NCBI RefSeq assembly: GCF_002994745.2
Contig: NC_037090.1
Coordinates: 8,367,501-8,431,500, forward strand
DNA from: Rosa chinensis
Taxonomy: Eukaryota; Streptophyta; Magnoliopsida; Rosales; Rosaceae
Direction: 5' to 3'
Length of the DNA: 64,000 nucleotides
In this document: positions 1 to 14,881 of the stretch, in pieces
How the letters are laid out: every line of letters begins with the position of its first letter
Position numbering within the stretch: the stretch's first letter is position 1
The notes under the pieces: model-generated
The model's database searches: none
The model's input: the letters and a program-made list of their open reading frames with translations, nothing else
Told to the model about the DNA's origin: nothing
Position numbers and translations under genes: made by a program

Positions 1-44
1 TCACAGTTTGAGTCCTTAGCTGATCTATCAAAAACCAATACTAA

Positions 45-2168
45 ATGAAGCCATATCTAGTTTGTGCAACAGTTCTAATTCTCTCATTCCTTTGCCAAAC
101 CATAGCTGACCTCAGTTCAGACAAACAAGCCCTCCTCGACTTCATTTCAGTTGTTCCTCATGGCCGAAAAGTTAACTGGGATACTACTATGTCAGTCTGC
201 AATTCTTGGGTTGGCATCAACTGTACCTTGAATGGCACACGTGTGCTTGCTGTTCGACTCCCGGGTGTTGGACTCTATGGTCCAATTCCATCTCACACTC
301 TTGGCAAGCTGGACGCTCTCATGATCCTTAGCCTTCACTCAAACCGCCTTAGTGGGAGTCTTCCATCAGATATTTTTGCCCTTCCTTCCTTGCGCTACAT
401 ATACCTTCACGGCAACAATTTTACAGGTAGTATTCCCTCTTCTCTGCCTCCCAACCTCACTGTACTTGATTTGTCTTCCAACTCCCTCACCGGCAGCATT
501 CCAGCCACAATCCAAAATTTAACACATCTCAGTGGGCTGAACCTCCAGAACAATTCCCTCAGTGGACCTGTTCCTGATATCAAAACTCCAAGGCTTAAGC
601 ATTTGAATTTAAGCTACAACCACCTTAATGGTTCAATTCCTCCTCCCTTTAAAAAATTCCCCACTTCTTCCTTTGAAGGAAACTCGATGTTATGTGGGCC
701 ACCACTAAAACAGTGTGCTTCAATCACTCCCTCACCTTCTCCATCCCCTAATCATCAACCACCAGGCCCCTCCAAACCCAAAAAAGGATCTAAGATGAAA
801 CTAAGTGTTGGGGCTGTCATTGCCATTGCATGTGGTGGTTTTGCAGTGTTGTTTCTCTCAGTTCTAGTAATGGTGCTGTGCTGTTTGAAGAGGAAAACCC
901 GCAAAGATGGTGCTGTAGTGAAAACAAAAGGTGGAAGGAGTGAGCAGCTAAAGGAGGACTTCGGAAGTGGGGTGCAAGAGGCTGAGAAGAACAAACTGGT
1001 CTTCTTTGAAGGCAGTTCTTATAATTTTGATCTTGAGGATTTACTAAGAGCTTCGGCTGAAGTGCTAGGAAAGGGGAGTTATGGGACTACTTACAAGGCC
1101 ATCCTGGAGGAGGGGACAACAGTGGTTGTGAAAAGAATGAAAGAAGTTGTTGTGGGGAAAAGGGAATTTGAACAGCTAATGGAGAATGCCGGGAGGATTA
1201 GTCAGCACTCAAATGTTGTTCCTCTTCGTGCTTATTACTACTCCAAAGATGAAAAGCTCCTGGTTTATGACTACATTGCAGCTGGTAGCTTAGCCGCATT
1301 ATTGCATGGTATGCTCCATTTCATCAAATTCTCTCTTTTCACTTCTTTGAATTTTGCTTTTAGCATGAAGATATAATAAGGATGCTATGGTATAGAGAGT
1401 GGAGATATCTTTTTAGTTTCAGATAGGAATTCTAGTAAGTAGGCATTTAGGTATTGATTTTACTTTTCATGGTGCTTGTTACTGTAACAAATATGTGCAA
1501 AATATAAATTCTCTCCTTTATATTCTGTCCCTTCAACAGGAAACAGGGAAAGTGGACATAATGGACCGGACTGGGAAACTAGACTAAAGATTGCCGTTGG
1601 AAGTGCAAAAGGTCTTGCTCATATCCACTCGTCTGGTGGAGGGAAATTCATCCATGGCAACATCAAGTCCTCCAACATCCTCATCACCCAGGACCTTAAT
1701 GGCTGTATCTCAGACTTTGGCTTAACTCCTCTTATGAACTTTGCAACTATACCTTCCAGAAGTGTAGGCTATCGAGCTCCTGAGGTGATTGAAGCTCGAA
1801 AATCATTCCAAAAATCCGATGTTTATAGTTTTGGTGTCCTGCTCCTGGAGATGCTCACAGGTAAAGCACCAGTCCAGTCACCAGGGCGTGAAGATGTTGT
1901 GGATCTTCCAAGGTGGGTACAGTCTGTTGTTCGAGAGGAATGGACAGCAGAGGTGTTTGATGTAGAGCTAATGAGGTTTCAAAATATTGAAGAAGAGTTG
2001 GTACAGATGCTTCAAATAGCAATGGCATGCGTGCAAACTGTACCGGACCTGAGGCCTACTATGGAGGAAGTTGTTAAGATGATCGAGGATATCAGGCCAC
2101 CGGATTCTGAGAACCGACCTTCGTCAGACGATAACAAGTCCAAGAGCTCAAATACTCAGACTCCATGA
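45..2168 (+). CDS. LRR receptor-like kinase with atypical (probably inactive) kinase domain, At5g58300-type
   Basis: Two exons, 45-1308 and 1540-2168, joined across a GT-AG intron (split Gly codon) give 630 residues. In order: signal peptide (about 1-21), a short leucine-rich-repeat ectodomain with paired-Cys caps (about 50-220), a Pro/Ser-rich juxtamembrane stretch, one membrane helix (about 254-280), a basic stop-transfer, then a kinase-like domain. The glycine loop GKGSYGTTY (about 342) and Lys363 are present and DFG is kept (about 480). The catalytic HRD is replaced by HGN (460-462), so the proton-acceptor Asp is missing. This pattern is typical of the LRR-III 'probable inactive receptor kinases', which act at the plasma membrane as co-receptors or scaffolds. 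Only 44 bases of upstream sequence are visible. It converges on the coiled-coil gene. The family is secure; the exact orthologue is not. Confidence 0.93.
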
Positions 2169-2829
2169 CTGCCCTGGCATCACTATTCTGAAACTTCTGT
2201 CCTAGAGACATAAAACTCAGCACCAGCATGCATGAGCCAAGCAATTCATGAATCCTTTTCTAACTGTCATATATTCCCCAATTTGTGATTCTTTGTAGAG
2301 CCCTTCTGTAGAAGCTTATAGCGTCTATTTTTTCCTATTGTGAATTTGTGATTATCATGCAAAGAAGTTTCCAAACAATTATGACTCTGAATCGATTGAG
2401 CAATCCTTTAGTCTTTATATAACTGTTCATCCTTCAGCATTCACATGATGCGTTCTTGTAAACACATGTACTTAATTATTTGGTTACTAAGATGACATGT
2501 CATGATCACAATGAAATGCTACTATTGAAGATTTTACCATTGCACAATTTTGTTGGCGCAAGTCAACTGTGATTCCAAGTGCCAAACCCTAAAAACTGAG
2601 CGCTGAAAAAGTTGAGAGATGGAAATAAACTATGAAATTTCAAGTCTTTCCTTTTGAGTTGTTTCTTCAATATAAGAATTACATTTTCCGATAGTTTAAC
2701 AATTAATGGGGCAGTAAAAAAGGCCTGCCTCGATCTCTAAAAGAATAGTATATTACATTCTTTCAACAAAAATATGGGTTTATGCCCCTGTTTCATGGCA
2801 ATGTAAAAAGCTAAACGCTAGAGTTAGTA
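2169..2829. other. Convergent 3' intergenic region
   Basis: AT-rich sequence between two convergent genes, presumably holding both 3' untranslated regions and polyadenylation signals. I see no gene or mobile element in it. Confidence 0.6.
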
Positions 2830-5800
2830 CTAACTTTTGTTAACCAAGTCTGCACCGCTGACATATCTAGCAACAAACGACACTAACCGGAAAGGTGCAC
2901 CAATTAGGGGAGCATCTGTAAGAGAGACAGCTTCGTTTTTAACCTCTCTGGCTGACTGCGATTCTAGATCCCGAACTTCATCGGCGTCCAAAGGAATTTG
3001 CACAATTTCACTTTCACTGGATTCATACGATATGGTTGAATTTGGAACTGATTCAGGATGCTGAATATCCAAATTACCATTACTTTGCAGTGAAGCAGCC
3101 TGCTGGGAATCCATGTTACCATTATTATGTATCTCCTCTTTGAGCGGCACAACTTCTGATGAATAAAGCTTCTGGCCTGATGTAGACATATCCTCACCGG
3201 ATCTGGACATGGGATTGATGGTACCAAGAGTTTCAACTGGTAGAACTGTTGTATTAAATGTTGTAGTTGAAGGAAGCCCATCTTTTGCACTATGCCGTTC
3301 AAGTTCAACATACAACTCATTCACCTACAGAACATCATAGTGCATAAAAACACAGAGCGCTAATCAGCCACATTAGAGCCTAATAGAAACAGCTATAATC
3401 TGATCACTCAAACGCTCAGCATACAACCCAATTGCATGAAAGATATGTTTGCCTCCAGTGACAGAAGTAGTACACATTACTCCTGCAGAAATCATGGAGG
3501 GGAAGCTCTTCACCTTTTCAACAAGGTCTGCATTCTCTGTAATTAATTTCTCAACCAGTGCACATGCTGCTTCAATTTGCGAGTTCAGATCTTCACGTTC
3601 TGAAGTATGCTGCATTAACATTGAGAATAACTAAGACACCTTTTCCTTTTCACTTTCTTTGATAGTAAATTGTTAAGAAATCAACAACAGAAAGAAACCT
3701 TCACCAAAAATAATTATTACTCCTGCTGAAACTGAAACATATGTTATTATTGAATAAAAATTCTCAATGTCATTGTACATATTGTCCTTTGGAAAACACA
3801 TAAAACAGTATTCCTCAATATTCATAAAAGACAACAATAAATTTGGCCATCTGGTAAGCAAAAGGAAGCTCACCTTTGCACCTTCAACTGATGAGCGATT
3901 AGAAGAAACACTCTCAAGATCCTTAATTTGCAACTCTAGACTAGATAAATTTCCCATCAGCTGTTGGTTTTCTTGTACAAGATTATTCCTGGATTGCTCC
4001 AATTCCAACACCTGCCATGCTTTGGCTTTAATTTCCATATCAGAAGAAAGGACAAAGACGTTCTGTGCACTGCTTGTGACAGATATAAGGAGAACAGACA
4101 GACTCAATACAAACATATGTTACAGGATATAAGAGAAGCAAAGCAATACACAAATTCCTCTTTACTCAATAAAGTAGGTAGCATGTAGAAATCTGGTAGA
4201 GCAAAAACCCATTTAATTTGAAGTGACCAAATTAGTAAAATATTTGGACCATTCAAGCTACATACCTGTGCTTGTAGTCTAGCAATATTATCTGTCTGAG
4301 TTGCTATCATTTCTTTAAATGAATCCTGCAAGAAATACATGCTCAGGGAAAAAGAAGTCTCTGAAACGAAATGTAAAGGACACATATACATAAAATTTAT
4401 GTATCAAATGTTATTCTCAAATTATTTGTTTCTTTTTACAAGAACAAGAAAAAAAACTTCTAGTACTTTTCAGGTGTTGATATGAAAGAAATACATGCAA
4501 AAAGTTTATGGCCCAACTGAATTCCTAGTTTTAATACATTATAATTATCAATACCAAACAAAAAGAAAAATACAAAGTAATTACCTCCTTTAGAATCCAG
4601 GTATCTCTATCACTCTGTAGATGTTTAATCTTTTCCTGTAAGCTTGCCTGTGCAACAATTTACAGTAAGTTTGGCAGAAGCAAAATAGGAATGAAGGGCA
4701 TCAAGGAAGGCCAGACTATCATTAGTTATGGGATTACACAATAAAAAATGGGGAAGAGGAGAAAGGGTAACCTCTTCAGATTCCAAAGTGGACTTTTCGG
4801 CTACTAGTCGACTGATTTTCTCCTCCAACCCAACCTGCAACTAACACACCTTAGCACCAAATCCACTAGTTTTCAGTTTTGTTTAGTACAAGGTTGCACA
4901 AAAATCTAGAGCAACCATAATTACAAGCATGCTTGTGAAGAAAAAACTAATGGTGCCCAAAATCCAGATTAGCCTTATGATCCAAGTCATATTACCTCCT
5001 TTTGAAGCCAGGAATCTGTTTCACTCCGTAATTGTACAATTTCCTTCTGTAGGATGGCCTGCAAGTGATTCAATCAAATAAGGTAATCCTGAAAATATAT
5101 GAAGCATAGGATTCCATATTTGCAATATAAGATGTGATAGAGCGCAATCCAAAATAAATGTGCACCAACTCATTGTCAGCTTATCATCTTGGCTATAATA
5201 TTACCTCTTTATGAATGTGTGAATCAGTTTCCTCCCGTAATAGTTTTATTGTATCTTCTAACGTAGCCTGAAGAAGAAAACCAATACCAAATGTCACACA
5301 AAAATGCACACCTGAAAAAGTCGATGGACACCATCTCACTCAGGCATTTGAATGTGAAAGTAAAATATAGTACCTCTTTCTGCATATGTGCATCTTTTTC
5401 ATCCCGTAATAGTTTTATCGTACCTTCTAACGTAGCCTAGAGAAGAAATATACACATTCAATATGAAACGTCCGAAAACACATGCAAAATAGATAACTAT
5501 CTTAAAGTTCATAGCAAAATATAGTACCACATTCTGTTCACTTGAATCCTTTTCATTCTGTAATTGCTTAATAGTACCCTCAAATGTAGCCTGAATAACA
5601 AAGTAACACGACAAGGTTAAAACCAATTGAACTGCAAAACATTTTCACTAATCTTGTATTATTCTCAGAGTTAATTACAATAATTTACCTCCTTGTGCAT
5701 TTGCAAGTCTTTTTCTTTTTCTAATTGCTTGATCATTTCTTCCAACTCAGCCTACAAAAACTATGGTTACTTTTCGCTAAACATGTAAAACTCGAAACAA

Positions 5801-6278
5801 AAGGCTAATTTGCAGACTTACCTCTTTTTGAAGCCAATGCCTTTCCTCAGATTCAGCTAATAACGACTGCACCAAAAAAAAAAAAAAAAAAAAAGCTCAA
5901 ATATTTGAATATCACAAACACAAAATGCACGCAACAAAATCCAAATCCTGATAAATTTGTAATCGATCCAATCCAAACACGAATGCTCAGAGATTAATAT
6001 CAATAAACGGAATCAAAATCCTAACTTACACGTTGTTCGGTGCCATTCTCATGCCTAATCGGATTCGCATCTACATATTGCACAGCATTATCAGCGGCCT
6101 CTGAAACTTGACCATTGCCGGAAATCTGGACATCTTCGGAAATAGTATCGGCGGCGGCGGCGGCGGCGGACAATGAAACTTGGCTGCTGTTCTCCGCGAC
6201 GGGGACATCGTCGGGGGCCTTGTTGTTCTTCTTCTTATTCTTGTTCCTCTTCTTCTTCTTCTTGTCCTCCGCCTCCAT
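2830..6278 (-). CDS. Coiled-coil (paramyosin/myosin-like) protein built from tandem 63-nt exons
   Basis: Thirteen exons read from right to left: 6278-6030, 5866-5822, 5751-5689, 5590-5528, 5436-5374, 5267-5205, 5058-4996, 4834-4772, 4647-4585, 4325-4266, 4011-3874, 3609-3391, 3324-2830. Every junction is GT-AG and every intron is phase 0, giving 548 residues without a break. The start has a Lys/Asn-rich basic patch (about 5-19), then an acidic/Ala linker with a GCG-repeat-coded poly-Ala. Next come seven 21-residue exons with the pattern A-T-L-E-x-T-I-K-x-L-x-x-E-K-D, that is three heptads each, then a longer coiled coil. The tail ends in a conserved LTDAPLIGAPFRLVSFVARY block that does not look like coiled coil. 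The function is unknown to me; the tail may be a membrane or organelle anchor. The structure is well supported, the role is not. Confidence 0.88.
4585..5751 (-). repeat. Seven tandem symmetric 63-nt exons (21-residue coiled-coil units)
   Basis: Exons at 5689-5751, 5528-5590, 5374-5436, 5205-5267, 4996-5058, 4772-4834 and 4585-4647 are all exactly 63 nt, phase 0-0, and start after AG with GC or GT. They encode related 21-residue units. The exons at 5374 and 5205 are almost identical over their first half (shared ATLE.TIKLLR), so they duplicated recently. The introns have diverged more than the exons. Confidence 0.9.
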
Positions 6279-8068
6279 TTTTACTGCCTCCGGTATCCCT
6301 CAGCCTCTTTCGCCGCCGCCACAGAATGAAGCCAACTCAACTCGTCCGTTCGGACTTCGGACAGATCCAAAATCCGAATCCGCACTCGGAATTTAATATT
6401 GCGTTTCAGGAAAAGCCGGGAACGAAAGGACCGGATTTCTCTTTGCGTTACGACGTCGTTTCAAAGCTCTTTGGAATTTCATAGAATCGGTAGCAGGGGG
6501 ATCAAAACCATTTGGGTGAGGTGACGTGGCGGTTTTGGATTGGTGAGGAGAGGGTATTGGAATGGGGTCGATTGTAGGCGAGAATTGTGACGATTGCGTT
6601 GGACTGTTAAAGAAAGTTTGACGGAAGCGGGTAACGGATGAGTTCTGACGGAGTTACCTGTTGCGGAAAGAGGACGCTGTTTATGTTGACCGTGGGACCA
6701 GAAAGCATGTGATCGGGGGACGGGGTCCGTTGAAAATGGGAAAGCGTGATATGCGCCACTGGAATTTGGATTTTGTGGCACGAAACAAATTCTACTAGTA
6801 CAATGATTGTTTGATTTTATTCTGCAAAACCAATGGTAATGGTAATGGTAATGAATATCTTTGTTTTATTTTACGACTACTTGCTCGTACATGGAGGACA
6901 AAAAAAAAATGTAATCTTATGAGAGACTTTAGCAAGATTTGATGCATTGTTCGGTTAATTCTAATGATTAGAGTGATATTATTTGTACAGTTCTGAATTT
7001 TGTCCTATTGAGTTTATCTTGGATTTGAATATTCATTTATTTATGTTGGTTTATACTTTATAAGGATCTAATTCAAACAATCAGCCTAGTAGTAGATATT
7101 TGCATATGTACTGCCTTTCACCCAAAGTTACTTGTACTTATATCCTTCACATTTATTTTTTATCTTAACATTAGTCTCTACTCTATTTTAAGCTTTTACC
7201 CTAAGTTACTTGTACTTATATCCCTAACACTTACTTTTGATCTCAATATTAATTAATTCTATTTCGAGCAAGTCTGAAATATTCTATAATGGTCATGCAA
7301 ACTTGCAAAGTCATAATTCTTTGACAAGAAACTCAGCTTATTATAATAATTTCTCTAACTGTAATAAAAAAAGAATCAAATTTCACAACAGAAAAGCTTT
7401 ATATTAAAATAATATACACAATTCACACGCCCGCTAAAAGTTAAATTTTCATGAATAAATCCATTTACTAATCGAGTGGTTCACCCAATCAAGCTTCCTT
7501 TTGTCCAAATTCAGATCAAATGCTTACTATAAATTTGACCTCCTAATCCGGCCGCCGAATTCCAACCCCAAATTATTTCGCACGAAATTTGAGACTTAAA
7601 AATTAGGCAAAGCCGCCATAAATAATACAGAATGGGAAAAAAGAAAAAAAAAGTAACGGATAAGAAAGCATCAACGGGGTGACGACGACACGGTGAAAAC
7701 GCTTCGTTCGTCCCAGTATAAAACGCCCACAACGCCCCGAGGCTCAAAGTCTCCGTGTTTTGGGTGAAAAAAAATCCCAAACCCAAATCAGGGGGGGTCT
7801 TCAAATTTGGCGATAGCGGAAGCTTTGGGAGGCGGCTTAGTGGATCTACTTGAAACCCGTTTTCCCTCTGCTTACCGCTATTCCCGTCCGATCTCAGGTA
7901 CTTTCTTTCAAGGTCAACTTTTTTTGTTCAGAAAATTCGAAAGTTGTGTTTGGGGTTTGATGATTATGGTTATGAATTTTGATCTGAGCTGCTTGGTGGG
8001 TGATTATAGGTCTGGTGTTGTTTGGGAGTTTTGTAAAGTAGAAGAATAATAAGTTGAGTTTCGTCATC
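6279..8068. other. Divergent intergenic region and promoters
   Basis: Head-to-head space between the coiled-coil gene and the E2 gene. The first ~500 bases (6279-6780) are GC-rich and probably include the coiled-coil promoter. 6890-7500 is AT-rich and without a recognisable gene. From 7700 the E2 promoter and leader begin. Open frames across 6479-6781 on the minus strand have no family resemblance. Confidence 0.55.
7717..7723 (+). promoter_or_regulatory. Likely TATA box of the E2 gene
   Basis: TATAAAA lies in a GC-rich context about 30 bases before the likely transcript start. The leader would then run from about 7750 and contain an intron at 7898-8009 (GT...AG) before the ATG at 8069. Leader introns are common in plant ubiquitin-pathway genes. 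Confidence 0.5.
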
Positions 8069-9505
<1,437 letters not shown>

Positions 9506-9937
9506 TGATGGTCTTCTCCAGGTTTAAAATTTGTATTTTGGGGGGACAGGGTTAAGGGTGTTGATTAATTTGTGGGATGAAGGAGATCTTTGTTCTTCCT
9601 GTGTTTTGTTATATTACCAAAGATATGAATGGGATGTAATTCTGGTGTCACCAGAACTTGATGTTCCTTCTAGCTTGAACAATAATTTATCATTTATGGT
9701 TGTTTACTCTTGATCCGATCCACTAAAGAGTTACTATTGTTTGATTTACCATTTTAAAACAAAATCTAATGCAGTGCTTTGATCTTTTTCCATCAAATAA
9801 ACTGGAACATGAGCTGGTGTATTGCAATAGTTGAACTGAGATCAAACATTTGAGAAATGAAATACCATTAACCGAGTCTCATGAGCACAATAATAAAGAG
9901 AAAGACAAAAGTGTTTCACTAGCATACGATGACGAGC
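9506..9937. other. E2 3' region
   Basis: Probably the 3' untranslated region of the E2 gene to about 9720, then a short AT-rich spacer that abuts the minus-strand F-box gene. Nothing else is seen. Confidence 0.5.
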
Positions 9938-10673
9938 CTATGCCACTATTTCAGATTCCACTTCAACAAATCGGCTTGTTTCAACTCTAATCGAATTCTC
10001 ATAATCTTTCAAGGAAATCAAACTCTTAGTATAACTATAGATGTCACTATTATTTCCAGTCCCATATGTTACAATTTTCATCGAAAGACGCTTCAGATCC
10101 AAGAAAAAGATGTTACCGTTCTCGCCCGGATGCTTGAAAAATATGCCATGCTCCCATTCACCACAGATGATATCATTGGACAAAAAATTTGGACGCAATC
10201 CGCCCATTTGATTACTTATGTTGTAGTCGCTCGTCCATATTTTCTTATCATAGTCTTTCAACACCCACATCTCAACATTCATAGTCACAGCAGTCGATAA
10301 ACAAGTATCCACTGTGGCCAGAGATCCTCGTAGAGTAGTTATATGCAAGTTAGACAACAAGTGTGAGTGGTCCCATCTTTGTAACCTAGGATGGGGAGCT
10401 GAAAAGAACTCTTCTTTCTTGAAGTCGAAAGAAATTATATGGCATGTTCTTTCTCGTATATCTATTCTCATCCAATGCATATCTCCATAAGCAGATACAC
10501 ACTGCATATGGTATAAATGATAAGGAGGAACTGAGGGTATATCTCGCCATGAAGATGTGCCCAATTCAAAAACATGCGTGACCATAAGTTCCTCTGCAGA
10601 TATACCCCTAGAAAATATGGAAAGACGAAGAATTTTATAGGTACCATTTAAACTATCAAATCCCATACCATAG

Positions 10674-13600
10674 TGTCACGGGCCGACTTTATACGCAGCG
10701 GAATTAGCCTGTGAGGCGCCAAGGTTCCTCTGAACCAAGGCCAGCCTATCTTCCTTACTTTCCTGATACTCCATTTTTCTTTTTCTTTCTGTGTGCTTCT
10801 CTTGTCAACTTGACCCCCTTCGACATCATCCTCTTACTTGTTGAGGTTTACCAACGAAAGCTACTCCCGCATGAGTCTCACATCTTGTGACTAACCAATC
10901 GCTTCCTTGTGTCATGATTGTCTTACAAGACACTCGCCCAACCGATAGGCTTTCGCGTCATCCCATAACTAACCCGTGTGCATCCTGCACGTCGATAGCA
11001 AGTAGCATGGCCGTGTACCGAGACTAAGTTGGCATTTACACTTCTTCCTTGAGTCATTTCTTAGTAGCTTGCACACCTTCCTCACTTCGTGGGCATCTCT
11101 CACACCACCCACTCAGCTCCAAGACAACACATGTCTTTGCATATTTCACCTCATGTGCATCACTTATGCGACCCACTGAGTCTTCAGCTCAAGGGCAACC
11201 TATGCCCGCGTATTTTGACCTTGTGCGCATCACTTACGCACCTTACTTGACAGCACGTGCCCTCTTACTTCGTCTTGTGGCATCACTGACACAACCCTAT
11301 GAACTCATAGGCAACACTTGTTTTCATCCTGTGCCTCATGAGCGGCACTTGTGCAACTCACTTGGCTCGTGGACACCACCTGCCATTGTATCTTTGCCTC
11401 GAGGGTATCTCTTGTGCAACCTACTTGGCTCTTGGGCAACACATGCCCTAATACTTCGCCTCATGGACATCACCTAGATAGCCCACTCGGCTCATGGACA
11501 TCACCTAGATAGCCCACTCGGCTCATGGGTAACACTTGCATGTCTACTCAAGCCTTGAGTACCCAACCTGACAAGCCATCGAGGCCTTGTGGCCTTTCCC
11601 ATCTAACAAGGCTACCATGTTCTCTTCTTGATGACTGTCATGGCTCCAAGGCATACTCTAACCTGTAGGCCAATCCTCAAGAGGCATACCGTCTTGCTTG
11701 TTGGCACGCCGCTCGAGTGAGCAACTCATCATTGATGCCCTTCTTTAGCTTTCTTCAGTCTAGCACGGGGTCGCCCCTCCCATGCTTGCTAGCTTCACTT
11801 TGCTTTGGGTAAAGTCGAACCCTAACACATGCCCACGTCGCTTGCTCCGTGGCCAATGAGCACCACGAGGTCCCGACATATCTTCCGTAAGTCCACATGT
11901 TTGTCTAACGCCGATGGCATAAGGATCGCCCTCACACAAACCTCGTCCCCTACGTCGACCCGCAATATCGGCCTTTCGGCCAATACCGTCCACGAGACTT
12001 CCTGACTCGTGGAAACATATGCCGCCCATTTCTGACGACACATGCACGGTCCCCTAGGCCCCCACGGGTGCCCGGGAGGAGCTCACTTAGTGCCCCATGA
12101 AGGCCAGCACCGGGGGTGGTGGAGAGCTTGACACCATGTCTCCCCCTATAGAGCATATCTTGCTTACATGAACCTGGCAGGAGGAAACATCAAAATAGCC
12201 GAGGAGACTAATTGTCCATAACTAATTCACAGAAAATCCAAATGACATGCCGTCGAGTGCGTTGACTTTTTTCGAAGTCTCGGACATTTCTCGTGTTTTA
12301 AGTTTTCCCAAATTCCAAGCTGAAGTACCTCGAACCCGAACTTTCACTTAATTACGACAATACCACTCGTCCTCACTTTAGCTTCAAGCTTGCCCTTGGG
12401 CTTCCAAGGCTCGCCCCTCTTGGCTTCTCCTTGTCCCAAGGCTCGCCTCTCTCGGCATTTCCTTCACAAAGTGTCACGATAGCTGTAACGCCCCTGAAGG
12501 ATTACGTTACAGCGCCGCAAGCCTCTGAACATGAGTCTGCAGCTTGTGCCACAAACCCATGCCACAAAAGCTTGCAAGGCCTTTTAGAAATGTGGTGAGA
12601 AAACGTTTACGATTGAGGTTGAGAGTACGATTCGGAAGCGTAAAGATTTTACAACAAAAGAGTACTTTATTTACATTCCACAAAAGCCATGAGTCCAAGG
12701 TTCGGGTTTCAGATTCACGGTAAGTAACACACACCAAAAGATAGGCAAGCGGATACTAACAAATTTACAAAGGTTCCCACAAAAAGACAAAGTCACATTC
12801 ACAATTTCAAAAGGAGGGAGACTGATCAACACCTGCCAAACCAACAGTCAAGTCCAAAAGAAGCTATTCACAACTTGACGATGCCAACACCCAAGTGTCT
12901 AAGTCTGGTCCTCAGCTAGCTCCTGCTCAGTTCCTGGAGGGAAAGTAGGGGTGAGCATCACATACGTTAATCGCTCAGTAGAGGAGCTCAACCCCACTAG
13001 GTTTTATAAATAGCATGCAGTAAAGGATTATCACGAACTTAGAAATGCGTAAAACATAAAAATAACATAAAGAAAATCATTAAGTACACGACTCGTAGAC
13101 GGGATCCCAACAGCTCACAAACCAGATGACCGGTCCCATAGACCAACTACACGGCCTTACCTCAAATAGAATTTTACCAGGTAAGCGTAGCGAGAGCGTC
13201 CACTACCTAGCTACACACACGTACCGAGCCCGTCATTACGATCGGAAATACCCGGACAACCGGCGTAACTAACCCTTCGGAGGTTAAGGGGATCGAGCCC
13301 AAGGAAGTCAGAGCCACCCTTCGCTCTCAAGTCATCTCACTTGACCGTATAGCACGGCCCGACACGTTAATAGTTATTTACGTGTCGATAAAACAAAATA
13401 AAGTAGAAATATAAATATAAATAAAACATACTGAAACCTTGCATACGTCATGCAACACTTAAAACGAATATGTAAAGAAAACTCTAGCGAGCCGTAGGTG
13501 AGTCCCCGCTACCTGGAATCCGTGCTTAGACAATCTCCGAGCTATCACCGTCGTTGGGTAAGCCTTGGTCACTGGAATCCTAAACCCAACAATTCTAAGT

Positions 13601-14881
13601 TAGTAACTTCCTTAGAACAAATAATTTATCCTTCACCTATATATCATTTTCGACCAATTCTAAGTCACGTAAATAGTTCAAGCGAACAACTAATTTCCAC
13701 AAGGCCAAACCAAACCTTTAACTGTAATCTAGTTTCTGCCAAACTCAACCAAATCTGCAGCTTACTCGACAATGAGACAGTTATACCCAACAATCACGTC
13801 GAACACTTTTGGCTCCCACAACACACAATTATGTATATAAATATACATATACCAAGACCAAAGCATTGACTAGTCTTGCTGGACGTCACCATTCATAAAA
13901 CATATTCCAAAGATCCTTTATTAAACAATTATAGTAACCTACACCACTTACCAAAAGCTGACCAGATTTCTACTTTACTTATAATTATACCCAAGAATGC
14001 TTCTTACCTCAATTTGATCAATACCCAGTCAAGTAGCCTTCACCCCAAAAATCCTTCTTCTTCGATTTATGTACTGCACAATCCCACCTTTTAACTGGCA
14101 AGAGCCCTCGATCGACCTCCAGCTCCAATTCTCTACTCTTCCCCAATTCCAAACCTTGATTTAAGAAGAACTATAAATTTCCCAGTCTTATAATCAAATC
14201 GAAATACGAAGTGATCACCAGGGATGAGTTGGATTGGGATTACCTTAGGAGTGAACTGATCTCAGTCTAATTTCCAAAGCCCAAGCTTCTACACTCGGCA
14301 ACGGAAGAAGATAGGGACTTCAGTTGTTTCTAACCCGTTGCCATGGCTGGTTTCTTCGTTCTTGGGAAGGTTGGGTAAGAAAGGTGATTTGGGTTTTAGG
14401 TGGATGCAGATGAGATTAGTGGATGTAATCTCTGGTTCTGAGAACTAAAGGAGTATGGTTGGCATGCAAGTGACGGAAAAATCTAGAGATATAGGTGGAG
14501 AAGGCTGTCAGTGAGGTGGTGAGTGGTGTAGGCAAGAGGTGTAGACACGTGACTTACCCAGACTAACGTGTTTCATTCCCAGAGACACACCTCTAGCAGC
14601 TCATGCATTCTTAAGTGAGCTACTGTTCTAACTAAATCCCCTCACTACGTTTAATAACGTGGCCTAACTCAAAATCTTTATAAACTCAACTTGTACCAGA
14701 CCGTACTAAGAACATTTAATTCCGTACATAACTGAAAATTGTTCTACCTAATCGGAACTAATTCACTCTCCAACTGTAGGAGAGAAAAAATTTCGAAACC
14801 AAAGCCTGAGAAAAATTCAAAGTAATTAAACAAAATTACCGGGGCTCACAATAGCACTACTCTTAAGTGCGGCTCGTGACA
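10674..14881. mobile_element. 4.2-kb LTR-type insertion inside F-box gene, probable giant solo LTR
   Basis: The element starts TGTCACGGGCCG and ends CGGCTCGTGACA: 5'-TG...CA-3' ends with near-perfect 12-bp inverted termini. It is flanked by the 5-bp duplication CATAG at 10669-10673 and 14882-14886, as for LTR retrotransposons. No gag or pol coding is visible and the two ends are not direct repeats of each other. This fits one unusually long LTR left by recombination (solo LTR, as known for Tat/Ogre-type Gypsy elements). The alternative is a large non-autonomous (LARD-like) or nested element. The interior from 11.0 to 12.1 kb is GC-rich with repetitive Pro/Thr/His-coding-like text; 12.5-14.5 kb differs in composition. 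Confidence 0.75.
11461..11528. repeat. 31-bp tandem repeat, about 2.2 copies
   Basis: The block beginning TCATGGACATCACCTAGATA at 11461 repeats exactly from 11492. It sits inside a longer stretch (11050-11560) of looser copies mentioning the same CTCATGGxxAxCACxT text, a local expansion within the LTR-type insertion. Confidence 0.75.

Noticed and set aside
6479..6781. Minus-strand open frame of 100 residues upstream of the coiled-coil gene
   Set aside because: No motif, lies in the expected promoter, GC-rich composition makes chance frames likely.
12480..12520. Second element starting TGTAACGCCCC inside the 4.2-kb insertion, with 9-bp inverted arms
   Set aside because: No matching end or duplication found; may be an internal LTR hairpin.
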